Assembly: GCA_900315175.1 (NCBI GenBank)
Contig: OMYA01000005.1
Coordinates: 248,001 to 312,000, forward strand
DNA: 64,000 nt
DNA from: an uncultured Bacteroidales bacterium
GTDB lineage: Bacteria; Bacteroidota; Bacteroidia; Bacteroidales; F082
Reading direction: 5' to 3'
The notes below the pieces were generated by a model, which did not search any database, was not told where the DNA came from, and saw only the letters and a list, made by a program, of their open reading frames with translations. Below are positions 36,537 to 46,733 of this stretch, in pieces. How positions within the stretch are numbered: position 1 is the first letter of the stretch; every line of letters starts with the position of its first letter. A program made the position numbers and the translations under genes.

Positions 36537-38642
36537 ATGAAAATTAAAAACATCTTAATCATTTTTGCAATGAGTATTTTAGGTTTAAGCTCCTGCAACA
36601 CAGACAGTTGCAAGGACAATCCTTTCTTCTCTGATTACGGGACATATCTCGAAGCGCCCGCGTTCGACAAAATTAAGAACGAGCATTACATGCCCGCATT
36701 TCTTGAAGGAATGAAGCAAAACAAGGCGGAAATCGAGGCGATTTGCAACAATACCGAGACTCCGACTTTCGAGAACACCATCTGGGCTTTTGACAAGTCA
36801 GGCGAGCTGCTCGGCAAGGTCAGCGGCGTGTTTTTCAACATGATGGAATGCATGAGCGACGACGAGCTTCTGCAGATTGCAGAAGAAGTGACGCCACTCC
36901 TCACAGCACACGGCGACGACATCGCAATGAATCCCGTGCTTTTCGAGAAAATTAAATATGTTTATGACCACCGCGCCGAGATGAACCTCGACGACCAACA
37001 AAACCGCGTGGTTGAGAAATATTACAACGACTTCATCCGCAGCGGCGCAGGTCTGAACGCTGACAACCAGGCCAAACTCCGTGAGATCAACGAGAAACTT
37101 TCGATGTTGAGCCTGCAGTTCGGCAACAACCTTCTGAAAGAAAACAGCAACTTCAAACTTGTCATCGACAACGAAGCCGATCTCGCAGGCCTGCCACAAT
37201 CAAGCATCGACGCGGCAGCAGAACAGGCCAAGAAAGACGGCATGGAAGGCAAATGGGTGTTCACGCTGAGCAAACCGAGCCTCATCCCATTCCTGACTTA
37301 TTCCGACAATGCAGTTTTGCGCAAACAGATGTACGACGCATACTACAACCGTTGCGACAACAACAACGAGTATGACAACAAGGCAATCATCAAGGAGATG
37401 TTGGCGCTGAGACTGCAAAAGGCACAACTTTTCGGCTTCGACGACTACGCCAACTATGTGCTTGATGTCAATATGGCTAAAGATGACAAGACGGTCGACA
37501 ATTTCCTCGACGACATCTTCCATTCTGCAAATAAGCTTGCAAAGGAAGAGCTTAATGACATGCAAAAATTAGCTCCAGCTAAGATTCAACGCAGCGACTG
37601 GTGGTATTATGCCGAGAAGCTCCGCAAAGCTAAATATGACTTCGACGCGAACCAGATTCGTCCCTACCTCTCATTGGACAACGTCCGCAACGGCATGTTC
37701 ATGGCCGCCAACAAGTTGTACGGCGTGACATTTGAAAAGAGAAACGACATCCCTGTCTATTTCGAAGGCGTTGAGACCTACGAGGTGAAAGATTTCGACG
37801 GCTCCATCCTCGGCCTGCTGTATTTGGATTTCTATCCGCGCGAGTCGAAGAGCAGCGGCGCATGGTGCACCTCGTTCCGCGAAGGCGGCTACGACATCAA
37901 CGGGGTATGGCATCCAGCTCTCATTCAACTGGTCATGAACTTCACACCTGCATCGGGCGACACCCCTGCCCTGCTCGACTGGGACGAGACAGAGACCATG
38001 TGGCACGAATTCGGGCACTCACTGCACGCCTTCTTCTCAAAAGGCAAATACAGCAGGACATGCGGCAACGTGCCTCACGACTATGTTGAGCTGCCTTCAC
38101 AGATAATGGAAAACTGGGCCGGCGAGCCTGAGGTCATCAGAATATATGCAAAACATTACAAAACCGGCGAAGTCATGCCCGACAGCCTCATCGAGAAAAT
38201 TGAAAACAGCGCGTTGTTCAACCAAGGGTTCATGACAACAGAGCTCATCGCAGCATCAATTCTTGACATGAGATACCATGAGCTCACCGACATCGACGAA
38301 ATCAACGCTCTTGACGTCGATGTGTTTGAGACACAGCAGATGCGCTCCATCGGCTTGATTCACGAGATTCAGCCTCGCTACCGCAGCACCAACTTCTCTC
38401 ATGTGTTCAGCGGCGGCTACAGCGCTGGCTATTATGCCTACACTTGGGCAGAAGTGCTCGACAAAGACGCTTTCAACTTCTTCAAAGAATCAGGCGACCT
38501 GTTTAATCCGGAACTTGCCAAATCATTCAGAATCAACTGCTTGCAGGAATGCGGCAACGACGAAGGAATGGTACAGTACAAGAAGTTCCGCGGCCAGGAA
38601 CCGAGTATTGAGCCATATTTGAAAGCACGTGGTTTGAAATAA
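36537..38642 (+). CDS. M3-family metallopeptidase (dipeptidyl carboxypeptidase-like), lipoprotein
   Basis: 701 residues. The lipobox LSSC near residue 19 indicates lipidation. The zinc motif is H490-E491-F492-G493-H494 (MWHEFGHSLHAFFS), with the downstream Glu in a NWAGEPE-like segment, as in Dcp and oligopeptidase A. Should remove C-terminal dipeptides or trim oligopeptides in the periplasm. Length fits Dcp (about 680). Followed by the CCG-domain gene after 18 nt. Confidence 0.93.
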   Translation: MKIKNILIIFAMSILGLSSCNTDSCKDNPFFSDYGTYLEAPAFDKIKNEHYMPAFLEGMKQNKAEIEAICNNTETPTFENTIWAFDKSGELLGKVSGVFFNMMECMSDDELLQIAEEVTPLLTAHGDDIAMNPVLFEKIKYVYDHRAEMNLDDQQNRVVEKYYNDFIRSGAGLNADNQAKLREINEKLSMLSLQFGNNLLKENSNFKLVIDNEADLAGLPQSSIDAAAEQAKKDGMEGKWVFTLSKPSLIPFLTYSDNAVLRKQMYDAYYNRCDNNNEYDNKAIIKEMLALRLQKAQLFGFDDYANYVLDVNMAKDDKTVDNFLDDIFHSANKLAKEELNDMQKLAPAKIQRSDWWYYAEKLRKAKYDFDANQIRPYLSLDNVRNGMFMAANKLYGVTFEKRNDIPVYFEGVETYEVKDFDGSILGLLYLDFYPRESKSSGAWCTSFREGGYDINGVWHPALIQLVMNFTPASGDTPALLDWDETETMWHEFGHSLHAFFSKGKYSRTCGNVPHDYVELPSQIMENWAGEPEVIRIYAKHYKTGEVMPDSLIEKIENSALFNQGFMTTELIAASILDMRYHELTDIDEINALDVDVFETQQMRSIGLIHEIQPRYRSTNFSHVFSGGYSAGYYAYTWAEVLDKDAFNFFKESGDLFNPELAKSFRINCLQECGNDEGMVQYKKFRGQEPSIEPYLKARGLK

Positions 38643-38660
38643 TTTAAATCATTGACAATC

Positions 38661-39386
38661 ATGACAGTAGACCTCTTTGTATCTTGCACAATCGACCAGA
38701 TTTATCCGGAAACGGCCATGAACGCCGTCAAGCTTCTAAAAGCAGCCGGTGTCGAGATAGAATATAATCCCGAGCAGACTTGCTGCGGCAAATTCGCGTT
38801 TAACAGCGGCTACGTTGAGGAGTCGAAGACCCTCGGTGAGAAGTTTTTACGCGACTTCTCCAACAACCGTCCCATCGTGGGCATCAGCGCGTCGTGCGTG
38901 GGATTCATCAAGACAAGATACAAAGAGCTCTTCTACAACACCAGTCTGCATCTGGAATACAAACGCCTCGTGGCTAACATATACGAAATCACCGATTTCC
39001 TTGTAAACACAGTGCATAAGGATTATTTCGAGGCTGTCTTCCGTCACAAATGCGCATACCTTGATTCATGCTCGGCTTTGCGCGAACTCGGACTGAAAAA
39101 CGAGGCACGACAGCTGCTTTCGAAGGTCAACGGACTCGAATTGGTTGACTTGAAACATCCTGAGATCTGCTGCGGCATGGGTAAAGGGCTTTTTGCTGTG
39201 CAGCATGAGGCCATCTCGTCATCGATGGCTGGCCAAAAACTCAAAGATGCCATTGAATCTGGCGCTGAATACCTGATCACAAACGACATCTCATGCCTGC
39301 TGCATCTCAATGCCTATGCGAAAAAACAGGGACTGCCAATCGAGGTCATTCACATCGTTGATGTGCTGACATCAGGATGGGAATAG
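38661..39386 (+). CDS. LutA/YkgE-like (Fe-S)-binding CCG-domain protein
   Basis: 241 residues from the ATG at 38661 (an in-frame TTG nine bases earlier is less likely). Contains two cysteine-rich CCG repeats: TCCGKFAFNSGY and ICCGMGKGLF, plus SC and DSCSALREL segments. This matches LutA-type subunits of lactate or glycolate utilisation complexes and heterodisulfide reductase B-like proteins. LutB and LutC partners are not adjacent, so the function is open. The 3' end overlaps the convergent aroA by 37 nt. Confidence 0.85.
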   Translation: MTVDLFVSCTIDQIYPETAMNAVKLLKAAGVEIEYNPEQTCCGKFAFNSGYVEESKTLGEKFLRDFSNNRPIVGISASCVGFIKTRYKELFYNTSLHLEYKRLVANIYEITDFLVNTVHKDYFEAVFRHKCAYLDSCSALRELGLKNEARQLLSKVNGLELVDLKHPEICCGMGKGLFAVQHEAISSSMAGQKLKDAIESGAEYLITNDISCLLHLNAYAKKQGLPIEVIHIVDVLTSGWE

Positions 39387-40627
39387 TTTATCTCCTTCCA
39401 GAAATTAGGGTACGATTTAGAAACAACTTCGGCGTTATTGATTTCAATGGCGCCGATTTTCATTGCGAGAGGCGCCAACGCCATAGCGATGCGGTGGTCG
39501 TTGTGGGAATCAAAAACGACATTAGAAATCTCAGAAAGCATTTTCACAGATTTTGAATTGATTATCAATTCGTTATCTGAAAACTTTTCAGATAAAGTGC
39601 CGATTTTTGACAATTCCGTGGCCATCGCTGCCCCCCGATCCGATTCCTTGTGAACGAGATTGCGCAATCCGGTAAAACTGCCTTCCACCCCGAGCCCGGC
39701 ACAGGTGGCGGCGATGGTCGGGTACAAATCAGGGTTGTCGACAAAATCAAATGACAATTGTTTTTTAATAATTGAGCTATTTTTCTCAATAATAATATCA
39801 TTGCCATCTTGAATGGTCGTTACGCCAAAACCCTCAAACCATTTGGCGACGACAGCGTCACCTTGTTTCGAAGCAAGACTCAAATTACGCAATCTGGCGC
39901 GTCCGTTTTCACTGAAAGCGACAATTTCATACCAATACGAAGCACAGGTCCAATCCGATTCAACAACATATTCAACATCTTGATAATCAGATGGTTTTAC
40001 TATAATATCCCGACCATCACGATGCACATCAACGCCAAATTTCCGCATCACGCCGACGGTCATGTCGATGTAAGGAACGGATGACATATCGCCATCCAAG
40101 TGTATAGACATGCGGCGACTCTCTACAAAAGGCATCGCCAACAATATCGACGATGCATATTGCGAACTGCGTGTGATATCAATAGAAACAGACGTTGTAG
40201 GAGACATCTCTACAGAGGTTTTGCCATTGATTTTTAATGGTGGGAATCCCTCCTGCCTCATGTATTCGATGTCAGCGCCGATGTTGCGTAACGCATTCAC
40301 CAGGTCGCCGACAGGACGCTGCAGCATTCGGTCTGAGCCTGTGAGAATCCAGTCGCCAGGGCGAAACGACAAGGCAGTGGCAAGAAAACGCAAAACAGTG
40401 CCGGCATTAGCACAATCAAGCATGTGAGACGGGTTTTCATCAGTCTTTACACATATCTTCTCAAGAAGTTTTCTCAATAATTGAGTGTCGTCAGATTCGG
40501 AGATGTTTTTTACCCGCGGCATGAAACCGCCATAATAACCAATCATCAGAACGCGGTTGGATTCGCTCTTGCTGCCGACAAGATTCACATCAGCATCAAA
40601 CGTCCTATTTAGCCCAATAATGCGCAT
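39350..40627 (-). CDS. aroA: 3-phosphoshikimate 1-carboxyvinyltransferase (EPSP synthase)
   Basis: 425 residues. Substrate-binding residues are in VGSKSESNRVLM near the start, and the NAGTVLRFLATAL motif and DHRIAMALAPLA near the C-terminus are present. Joins shikimate 3-phosphate and phosphoenolpyruvate in chorismate synthesis. Overlaps the start-proximal end of aroB by 23 nt, so the genes are coupled. The 3' end overlaps the convergent LutA-like gene. Confidence 0.96.
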   Translation of the reverse strand: MRIIGLNRTFDADVNLVGSKSESNRVLMIGYYGGFMPRVKNISESDDTQLLRKLLEKICVKTDENPSHMLDCANAGTVLRFLATALSFRPGDWILTGSDRMLQRPVGDLVNALRNIGADIEYMRQEGFPPLKINGKTSVEMSPTTSVSIDITRSSQYASSILLAMPFVESRRMSIHLDGDMSSVPYIDMTVGVMRKFGVDVHRDGRDIIVKPSDYQDVEYVVESDWTCASYWYEIVAFSENGRARLRNLSLASKQGDAVVAKWFEGFGVTTIQDGNDIIIEKNSSIIKKQLSFDFVDNPDLYPTIAATCAGLGVEGSFTGLRNLVHKESDRGAAMATELSKIGTLSEKFSDNELIINSKSVKMLSEISNVVFDSHNDHRIAMALAPLAMKIGAIEINNAEVVSKSYPNFWKEINYSHPDVSTSTM

Positions 40628-41675
40628 CGTTCAGATAATCAACGAGATAGTTAAAGGATTCTACGATATCTTCAGACTTCACAACGACATCATAAACTGG
40701 CTTGCCAAAATCTTCAATCAACACAAATCTGACATCTCCGCCTTGATTTTTCTTGTCGTGACGCATAATTTCAACCAGATTTTCAACTGGAATATCATCC
40801 AAATCAAATCTATTGAAATTTTTAACGTATAAATCTTTATAATATAAAGTTATATCATGATTTAAACCGCAATATTTCTCAGAAAGATATAAAGCAGAAA
40901 GCATGCCGAGTGCCACCCCTTCTCCATGACGAATTTCTTTCTGATTATCAATAAGATAAGTCTCCAGAGCATGACCGATGGTGTGACCAAAATTCAAAAT
41001 CTTTCGTCTACCCTGTTCTGTCGAATCATGACAAGTAATCTCATCTTTGACTTCGATTGCTTTTTTTATAATGGCAGGATCAACGGGATTAGCTTGATTT
41101 TTTAAAAGTTTCGCTTCCAAAAAAACTTTATCGACAATGAAGCCGTACTTTATTATCTCAGCCAAGCCTGAAAGCAGCTCTCGTTTTGGCAATGTTGCAA
41201 GAAACTCAAACAAAATCACGACTGCCAATGGCTGTGAAAACACTCCGATTTGGTTTTTAAGTCCTTGAAAATCAACGCCAGTCTTACCTCCGACGGCTGC
41301 ATCTATCATTCCCAAAAGGGTCGTAGGGATATTTATAAAATCGATGCCACGCTGATAACACGAAGCTGCAAAACCTCCGATATCTGTCACCATGCCGCCA
41401 CCGATATTTATCAGAAGAGCCTTTCTGTCTGCGTGATTTTCAACAAGTTTCGACCAGATATATTGAACGGTGTCAATATTTTTGTGCTGCTCGCCTGCCG
41501 GAATGACTATTTTTATAACATTATGAAAATCAATACCTTTCAAAACATTTAGGCAACAATTTTCAGTATTCTCATCCAAAAGAAGAAACGTTTTGGTGTG
41601 AGAATCAATGAGATTTTTTAATTGTTCTATGTCCTTTTTATAGAGTATCACGGCCCTGATTATATGACTGTGCAT
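40605..41675 (-). CDS. aroB: 3-dehydroquinate synthase
   Basis: 356 residues. The NAD-binding GGGMVTDIGGFAA, the PTTLLGMIDAAVGGKTG motif and zinc ligands in LAEIIKYG (Glu), NFGHTIGHALE and HGEGVALGM (His) are present. Converts DAHP to 3-dehydroquinate. Overlaps tsaE by 16 nt and aroA by 23 nt. Confidence 0.96.
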   Translation of the reverse strand: MHSHIIRAVILYKKDIEQLKNLIDSHTKTFLLLDENTENCCLNVLKGIDFHNVIKIVIPAGEQHKNIDTVQYIWSKLVENHADRKALLINIGGGMVTDIGGFAASCYQRGIDFINIPTTLLGMIDAAVGGKTGVDFQGLKNQIGVFSQPLAVVILFEFLATLPKRELLSGLAEIIKYGFIVDKVFLEAKLLKNQANPVDPAIIKKAIEVKDEITCHDSTEQGRRKILNFGHTIGHALETYLIDNQKEIRHGEGVALGMLSALYLSEKYCGLNHDITLYYKDLYVKNFNRFDLDDIPVENLVEIMRHDKKNQGGDVRFVLIEDFGKPVYDVVVKSEDIVESFNYLVDYLNDAHYWAK

Positions 41676-42091
41676 TTTATTTTTCGAGCGTTATCGCTGT
41701 CTCCTAATGCAATTTCAACTTTTATGAAATGTTCCGGCATCAGCGGGGCGATGAGTTCCGGCCATTCCAACAGGCATAATCTGCCGCTGTAGAAATAATC
41801 CTCGTAGCCGATGTCGTAGACCTCCTCAAGCTTCTTGATTCTATAGAAATCGAAGTGGAAAATCGAGCCTTCGACTGGCGTAGGATATTCATTTACGAGG
41901 GCAAAGGTCGGGCTGTTGACCTCATCTGTCACGCCAAGCTTATGGCACAGATTCTTGATCAGAGTGGTCTTCCCAGCCCCCATCGGACCGTAAAATGCGA
42001 TGATATTCGATTTATCTCGCCAGGAAATCAGAAGGTCTGACACCTGGAAGAGCTCGTCGACGCTGTTGATATTAAAAACTTTTTCTAACAT
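41660..42091 (-). CDS. tsaE: tRNA threonylcarbamoyladenosine biosynthesis ATPase TsaE
   Basis: 143 residues. The P-loop GPMGAGKT is at residues 35-42, with SPTFALVNEY and HFDFYRI typical of TsaE and LLEWPE near the end. Provides ATP turnover for the TsaB-TsaD complex that makes t6A. tsaD is at 13988-15010. Confidence 0.95.
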   Translation of the reverse strand: MLEKVFNINSVDELFQVSDLLISWRDKSNIIAFYGPMGAGKTTLIKNLCHKLGVTDEVNSPTFALVNEYPTPVEGSIFHFDFYRIKKLEEVYDIGYEDYFYSGRLCLLEWPELIAPLMPEHFIKVEIALGDSDNARKIKCTVI

Positions 42092-42110
42092 TGTTGATTC
42101 ATTATTGTAT

Positions 42111-42150
42111 GAGATTCCTCGACTCCACTTCGTTCCGCTCGAAATGAGGG
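42111..42150. repeat. Dispersed repeat, copy D, between tsaE and porX
   Basis: Single copy of the GAGATTCCTCGACTCC...CGAAATGAG type between the porX stop and the tsaE start. Confidence 0.6.
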
Positions 42151-42156
42151 GAAGAT

Positions 42157-43713
42157 CTATTTTGCTTTAAGATATGCGACAGGAATCATCATCTCGTTCA
42201 TGGAGATGCCGCCATGCTGGAAGGTGTTCCTGTAATAATTCACGTAATAATTATAATTATTCGGATAAGCGAAGAAATCACTGGAACGTGCGAAGACATA
42301 CGAGGTCGACACATTGATCCGTGGCAGGAAAATCTTCTCCGGGTCTTTCACTTCAAACACTTCTTTCGCATTGTAATTCAATGACTTGCCATACTTATAT
42401 CTCAAATTTGTGTTCACAGCCTTATCGCCCAAGATTTTCACCGGATTTTTCACCCAGACCGAGCCATGGTCGGTTGTCACTACTGCGTTGCAGCCTTTGT
42501 TTGCTATGAATTTCATCATGTCGAACAGCGACGAATGTTCAAACCACGACAGCATCAGTGAGCGATATGCCACCTCGTCGTCGGCGAGTTCACGGATAAT
42601 TTCCATTTCTGTGCGGGCGTGCGAAAGCATATCGACGAAGTTATACACTATGACGTTTAACTTATTCTGCATCAGGTTGTTCATCTGGTCGTAAAGTTTC
42701 CTTCCCGCCGCCAGATTCAACACCTTATTGTAAGAATATTTGATGTTTCTGCCATAACGTCGCAGCTGCTCGCCCAAAAGGTCGCCCTCGAACTGGTTCT
42801 TTGTGCCTTCATCTTCTTCGTCGACCCAGTATTTCGGGTAATGGCGGCGAATCTCAAGCGGCATCAGACCGGCAAAGATGGCGTTACGCGCATACTGAGT
42901 GGTTGTTGGCAAGATGCTGTAATAAATGTCATCGTCGGCAACGCGGAAATAGTTCTCAAGCAACGGCTGAATCGCCTTCCACTGGTCGTAGCGAAGATTG
43001 TCTATCAGTATGAAAAACAACGGTTTGTCGTTACTTTCAAGACGATTAAACACCTTGTCTTTCATCACTGTATGCGACATTGTCGGCTTGTTGACAGGCT
43101 TGCCCGACACCCAGTCGCAGTAGTTTTTCTCCACATAACGTGAAAACTGCATGTTTGCCTCGTTTTTCTGCATGAAAAGCACCTCTTTGATGCCCTCGTC
43201 CGTCGACTTCTGCAGCTCTATCTCCCAACGTGTGATGTTTTTATAGACGCTAATCCACTCATTGTAGTCGAGGTTGTTGTTCAGGTCCATTCCGATTTTG
43301 CGGAACTCCTGCTGATACATCGACGTTGATTTCTCGTCGACGAGTTTTTTATTCTCGAGATTACGTTTCAGCGAAAGCAGTATCTGGTTCGGATTGACCG
43401 GTTTTATCAGGTAATCTGCGATATTGCTGCCGATGGCGTCCTCCATGATGCGCTCCTCCTCGCTCTTTGTTATCATCACCACAGGAAGGTTCGGGAAATT
43501 AGCCTTTATCTTCTCAAGTGCCTCAACGCCGGATATTCCAGGCATCTGTTCATCAAGGAAAACAATATCAAAATGCCCGTTACGCACCATCTCCACAGCG
43601 TCGCTGCCATTGTTGGCGGTCTCGACATCGTAACCCTTCTGTTCCAGAAACATTATATGCGGCCTGAGAAGTTCAATCTCATCGTCAGCCCAAAGAATTC
43701 TTGTATTTGCCAT
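42157..43713 (-). CDS. porX: PorX-type response regulator with PglZ/alkaline phosphatase-like domain
   Basis: 518 residues. An N-terminal receiver domain (1-~120) has the phospho-acceptor Asp54 in VFLDEQMPG and a conserved K near residue 104 (LIKPVNP). The C-terminal ~300 residues are a PglZ domain of the alkaline phosphatase superfamily (FILIDNLRYDQWK, YSILPTTTQYARNAIF, VTTDHGS). This two-part architecture is that of PorX, which works with the PorY kinase to regulate type IX secretion genes in Porphyromonas and binds zinc. It agrees with the type IX cargo protein at the start of the window. No kinase gene is adjacent. Confidence 0.9.
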   Translation of the reverse strand: MANTRILWADDEIELLRPHIMFLEQKGYDVETANNGSDAVEMVRNGHFDIVFLDEQMPGISGVEALEKIKANFPNLPVVMITKSEEERIMEDAIGSNIADYLIKPVNPNQILLSLKRNLENKKLVDEKSTSMYQQEFRKIGMDLNNNLDYNEWISVYKNITRWEIELQKSTDEGIKEVLFMQKNEANMQFSRYVEKNYCDWVSGKPVNKPTMSHTVMKDKVFNRLESNDKPLFFILIDNLRYDQWKAIQPLLENYFRVADDDIYYSILPTTTQYARNAIFAGLMPLEIRRHYPKYWVDEEDEGTKNQFEGDLLGEQLRRYGRNIKYSYNKVLNLAAGRKLYDQMNNLMQNKLNVIVYNFVDMLSHARTEMEIIRELADDEVAYRSLMLSWFEHSSLFDMMKFIANKGCNAVVTTDHGSVWVKNPVKILGDKAVNTNLRYKYGKSLNYNAKEVFEVKDPEKIFLPRINVSTSYVFARSSDFFAYPNNYNYYVNYYRNTFQHGGISMNEMMIPVAYLKAK

Positions 43714-43766
43714 AATATTCGTTTTTTTAATAGAACGTGAAAGGTCGCAGTTTGTTTTATATTTTT

Positions 43767-44363
43767 TTAAAATAATTTCAACTGAATCGACATATTGAAT
43801 GTTTTGCGGTGATATGGCGACATTCCGTGTTCAGCCACGGCGTTTTTATGTTCGATTGTCGGATAGCCTTTATTCTGTTTCCAATTATACGCAGGATATT
43901 GATTATCAAGCTCTTCCATAATATGGTCACGAGTGGTTTTTGCCAAAATGGAAGCCGCCGCAATAGACTGGTATTTTGCATCGCCGCCCACGATGCACTG
44001 ATGTTTTATGTCGTGATACTTGTTAAAACGGTTGCCGTCTATCAGAAGCAGTTCCGGACGAATCTCGAGCTGGTCGACAGCCCGATGCATCGCAAGAAAC
44101 GAGGCGTTGAGTATATTAATCTCATCGATTTCTTCGGCAGAAACAATGCCGACGCCATACGCTGCCGCATTTTCCAACACCTTGGCTCTCAATTTCTCAC
44201 GTTGTTTCTCAGTAAGTTTTTTAGAATCGTCAAATTCAGGAAAATCCATGCCACGAGGCAATATCACTGCGGCAGCCACCACCGGGCCTGCGATACAACC
44301 TCTACCAGCCTCGTCACAGCCGGCTTCAATAAGATTATCGGTGAAAAACGGCTTCAGATTCAT
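43767..44363 (-). CDS. rnhB: Ribonuclease HII
   Basis: 198 residues. Catalytic acidic residues are at D17-E18 in [13 protein letters not shown], with LLIDGNRF and [10 protein letters not shown] further on. Removes RNA from RNA-DNA hybrids and starts ribonucleotide excision. Its start overlaps the upstream membrane protein gene by 4 nt. Confidence 0.96.
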   Translation of the reverse strand: MNLKPFFTDNLIEAGCDEAGRGCIAGPVVAAAVILPRGMDFPEFDDSKKLTEKQREKLRAKVLENAAAYGVGIVSAEEIDEINILNASFLAMHRAVDQLEIRPELLLIDGNRFNKYHDIKHQCIVGGDAKYQSIAAASILAKTTRDHIMEELDNQYPAYNWKQNKGYPTIEHKNAVAEHGMSPYHRKTFNMSIQLKLF

Positions 44364-45352
44364 ATTTTTATCCCAAATAACGGTAAATATTGGTTCACAA
44401 TGACGGCTATCATCAGCACAACCATAACAATATCAACAAGTTTAGTCTTTTTCACATAGCATAAAGCCATAGAAACGAGTATCGACACAATCATGAAAAA
44501 GTAGCCATTGCTCATCACCGGATTTTGAGTAAAAAGCATCAAGACACTTAGACAGAACAACACCATTGTGACCTTTTTTCTATGTCTTGTACTAATGAGA
44601 TTATTAACATTACTTGACCAAATCTTAAGGATTGAAAGCACCGAAAGTATTATCATAACCAACAGAACCACTTTCTCCATCGTCGTGATTTCAAGTTTCG
44701 TAAGACCGATACTGGTGAACGCGTTGGCATAATCATTGATGAATTCCATCGAATTACCTGAGATATAGATGATTGTGGCCATTAGAATATAAGGGGTCGC
44801 CAGTCCAACAATTGGAATCAAATACAGCCTCATTTCTCTGATGCCATGCACTATCAAAGCAAATAAAACCCAGAATATCATCAAGATAGCAGGAATATAA
44901 AACATCGAGCCGACAGCGATAAAAATACCTGTATTCATCAAGTATCTCTCAGGTTTTTCAACATTATAGATAAGAAAAACGGTCTGCTGGGCCATCACCA
45001 TCAACGGCAACGCTATCAAAAACGGATAATAATTGTTGTTTATAGGCACACAGCACATGCATAGCACCATCACAAAGGAGAAAATGCTGCTGTATCGCGG
45101 GACCAGGTTGTCGACGGTCATCATGGAATTGAAGACGAACACACACGAGCCGAACAACAACATAACAAAGATGGTCATTGCTATATTGGAGTTACCCATA
45201 ATGCCCAACACAAAATCGTACATCGGTGTTGTCGGGTACTCATAGGCTTGGTCGTTCGACTGGGTCAGGAACGCAGGAATCCACAGCACCGCAATCAGCA
45301 GCACTATCACAACGGCTTGTGCTATGTAACTGTGTTTGAAGAACTTAAGCAT
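44360..45352 (-). CDS. DUF6427-like multi-pass membrane protein
   Basis: 330 residues with about nine hydrophobic segments and almost no long soluble parts. Resembles a Bacteroidota membrane family of unknown function commonly next to purD. Overlaps purD by 8 nt and rnhB by 4 nt, so co-translated with both. No catalytic motifs are visible. Confidence 0.7.
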   Translation of the reverse strand: MLKFFKHSYIAQAVVIVLLIAVLWIPAFLTQSNDQAYEYPTTPMYDFVLGIMGNSNIAMTIFVMLLFGSCVFVFNSMMTVDNLVPRYSSIFSFVMVLCMCCVPINNNYYPFLIALPLMVMAQQTVFLIYNVEKPERYLMNTGIFIAVGSMFYIPAILMIFWVLFALIVHGIREMRLYLIPIVGLATPYILMATIIYISGNSMEFINDYANAFTSIGLTKLEITTMEKVVLLVMIILSVLSILKIWSSNVNNLISTRHRKKVTMVLFCLSVLMLFTQNPVMSNGYFFMIVSILVSMALCYVKKTKLVDIVMVVLMIAVIVNQYLPLFGIKI

Positions 45353-46721
45353 GATAATTCATCAAATCCTCGCCAATATCATGACGGTAGTTTTTGCCTT
45401 CAAACACAATCTGTTTTGCGTTATGATAAGCTTTAGCCCTTGCCTCTTCGATATTTTTGCCGTGAGCTGTCACTGCGATGACGCGGCCGCCAGAGGTAAC
45501 TATGTCATTACCATCGAGTTTGGTGCCGGCATGAGCCACGATGCAGCATGGGCAAACGTTTTCGAGGCCGGTTATCTTCATGCCTTTCTTGTAAGACTCA
45601 GGATATCCGCCTGAAACGAGCATCACCGTGACCGAAGTCTCAGGACTTGCCTGATAATGAGCCTCGTTGAGTCGGCCTTGTGCACATTTGTCAAGCAGAT
45701 CGGCGAAGTCAGAGTCGATGCGTGTCATCACGCCTTCAGTCTCTGGGTCGCCCATACGGACGTTGTATTCGATGACGTAAGGGTCGCCGCTGCAGTTCAT
45801 CAAGCCCAGGAAAATGAAGCCTTTGTAGTCGATTTTCTCTTTTTTCAGACCTGAAATGGTAGGTTTTATGATGCGATTTTCGACTTTTCCGATGAAATCA
45901 GGGGTGACGAAAGGCACTGGGGATACCGCGCCCATGCCGCCGGTGTTGAGACCGGTGTCGCCATCGCCGATGCGCTTGTAATCCTTGGCTTCCGGCAGGA
46001 TGACGTAGTTTTCGCCATCTGTAAGGACGAACATCGACACTTCGATACCTTTGAGGAACTGCTCGATTACCACCTTTGCCGATGCTGAGCCGAACTTGCC
46101 AGAAAGCATCTCTTTCAACTCAGATTTCGCCTCGGCTAAGTCATTGAGTATCAACACGCCTTTACCTGCAGCGAGACCGTCAGCCTTGAGGACGTACGGT
46201 GCTTCGAGCGTGTCGAGATATTTCAAGCCGTCGTCGAGGTTTTCGGCTGTCACGGTGAAGCATTTCGCTGTCGGGATGCCGTTTTTCTCCATGAAATTCT
46301 TGGCGAAAGCCTTGGAGCCTTCAAGCTGTGCGCCTTTCTTATCAGGTCCGATGATTTTTACACCTTTTAAGTCGTTGTCATTCTTGAAGAAATCGACAAT
46401 GCCGTCGACCAATGGCTGTTCCGGGCCGACAACAACGAGGTCGATTCTGTTTTTCAGCACGACATCTTTAACCGCTTGGAAATCAGCGATATTTATTGAA
46501 ATATTGACACCTACTGATGCCGTCCCGGCGTTGCCTGGGGTGATATAAACCTTTGACACGCTCTCGCTTTGTGCGATTTTCCATGCCAAGGCGTGTTCAC
46601 GGCCGCCAGAGCCGAGCACCAAAACATTACGCTCAACAGCTGTGATATATTGAGCTTGAATATCCTTAAAATTCACAGCATCTTTTCTATTTTCACCTGG
46701 ATACATTATGATCTTTTCCAT
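45345..46721 (-). CDS. purD: Phosphoribosylamine--glycine ligase (GAR synthetase)
   Basis: The ATP-grasp enzyme body begins at NVLVLGSGGREHALAWK and includes LKADGLAAGKGVLI, RMGDPETEGVMTRI and the C-terminal AYHNAKQI region. Forms glycinamide ribonucleotide in purine synthesis. There is no ATG, GTG or TTG start at the usual N-terminus, so the protein seems to carry ~31 extra residues (458 in total versus about 425 usual), starting at the ATG at 46721 or the second ATG at codon 6. Upstream of the membrane protein gene, with 8-nt overlap. Confidence 0.94.
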   Translation of the reverse strand: MEKIIMYPGENRKDAVNFKDIQAQYITAVERNVLVLGSGGREHALAWKIAQSESVSKVYITPGNAGTASVGVNISINIADFQAVKDVVLKNRIDLVVVGPEQPLVDGIVDFFKNDNDLKGVKIIGPDKKGAQLEGSKAFAKNFMEKNGIPTAKCFTVTAENLDDGLKYLDTLEAPYVLKADGLAAGKGVLILNDLAEAKSELKEMLSGKFGSASAKVVIEQFLKGIEVSMFVLTDGENYVILPEAKDYKRIGDGDTGLNTGGMGAVSPVPFVTPDFIGKVENRIIKPTISGLKKEKIDYKGFIFLGLMNCSGDPYVIEYNVRMGDPETEGVMTRIDSDFADLLDKCAQGRLNEAHYQASPETSVTVMLVSGGYPESYKKGMKITGLENVCPCCIVAHAGTKLDGNDIVTSGGRVIAVTAHGKNIEEARAKAYHNAKQIVFEGKNYRHDIGEDLMNYHA

Positions 46722-46733
46722 ATTTTTTAGTTT

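Noticed and set aside
38652..38660. TTG start for the LutA-like protein
   Set aside because: An ATG nine bases downstream (38661) gives the usual N-terminus for the family.
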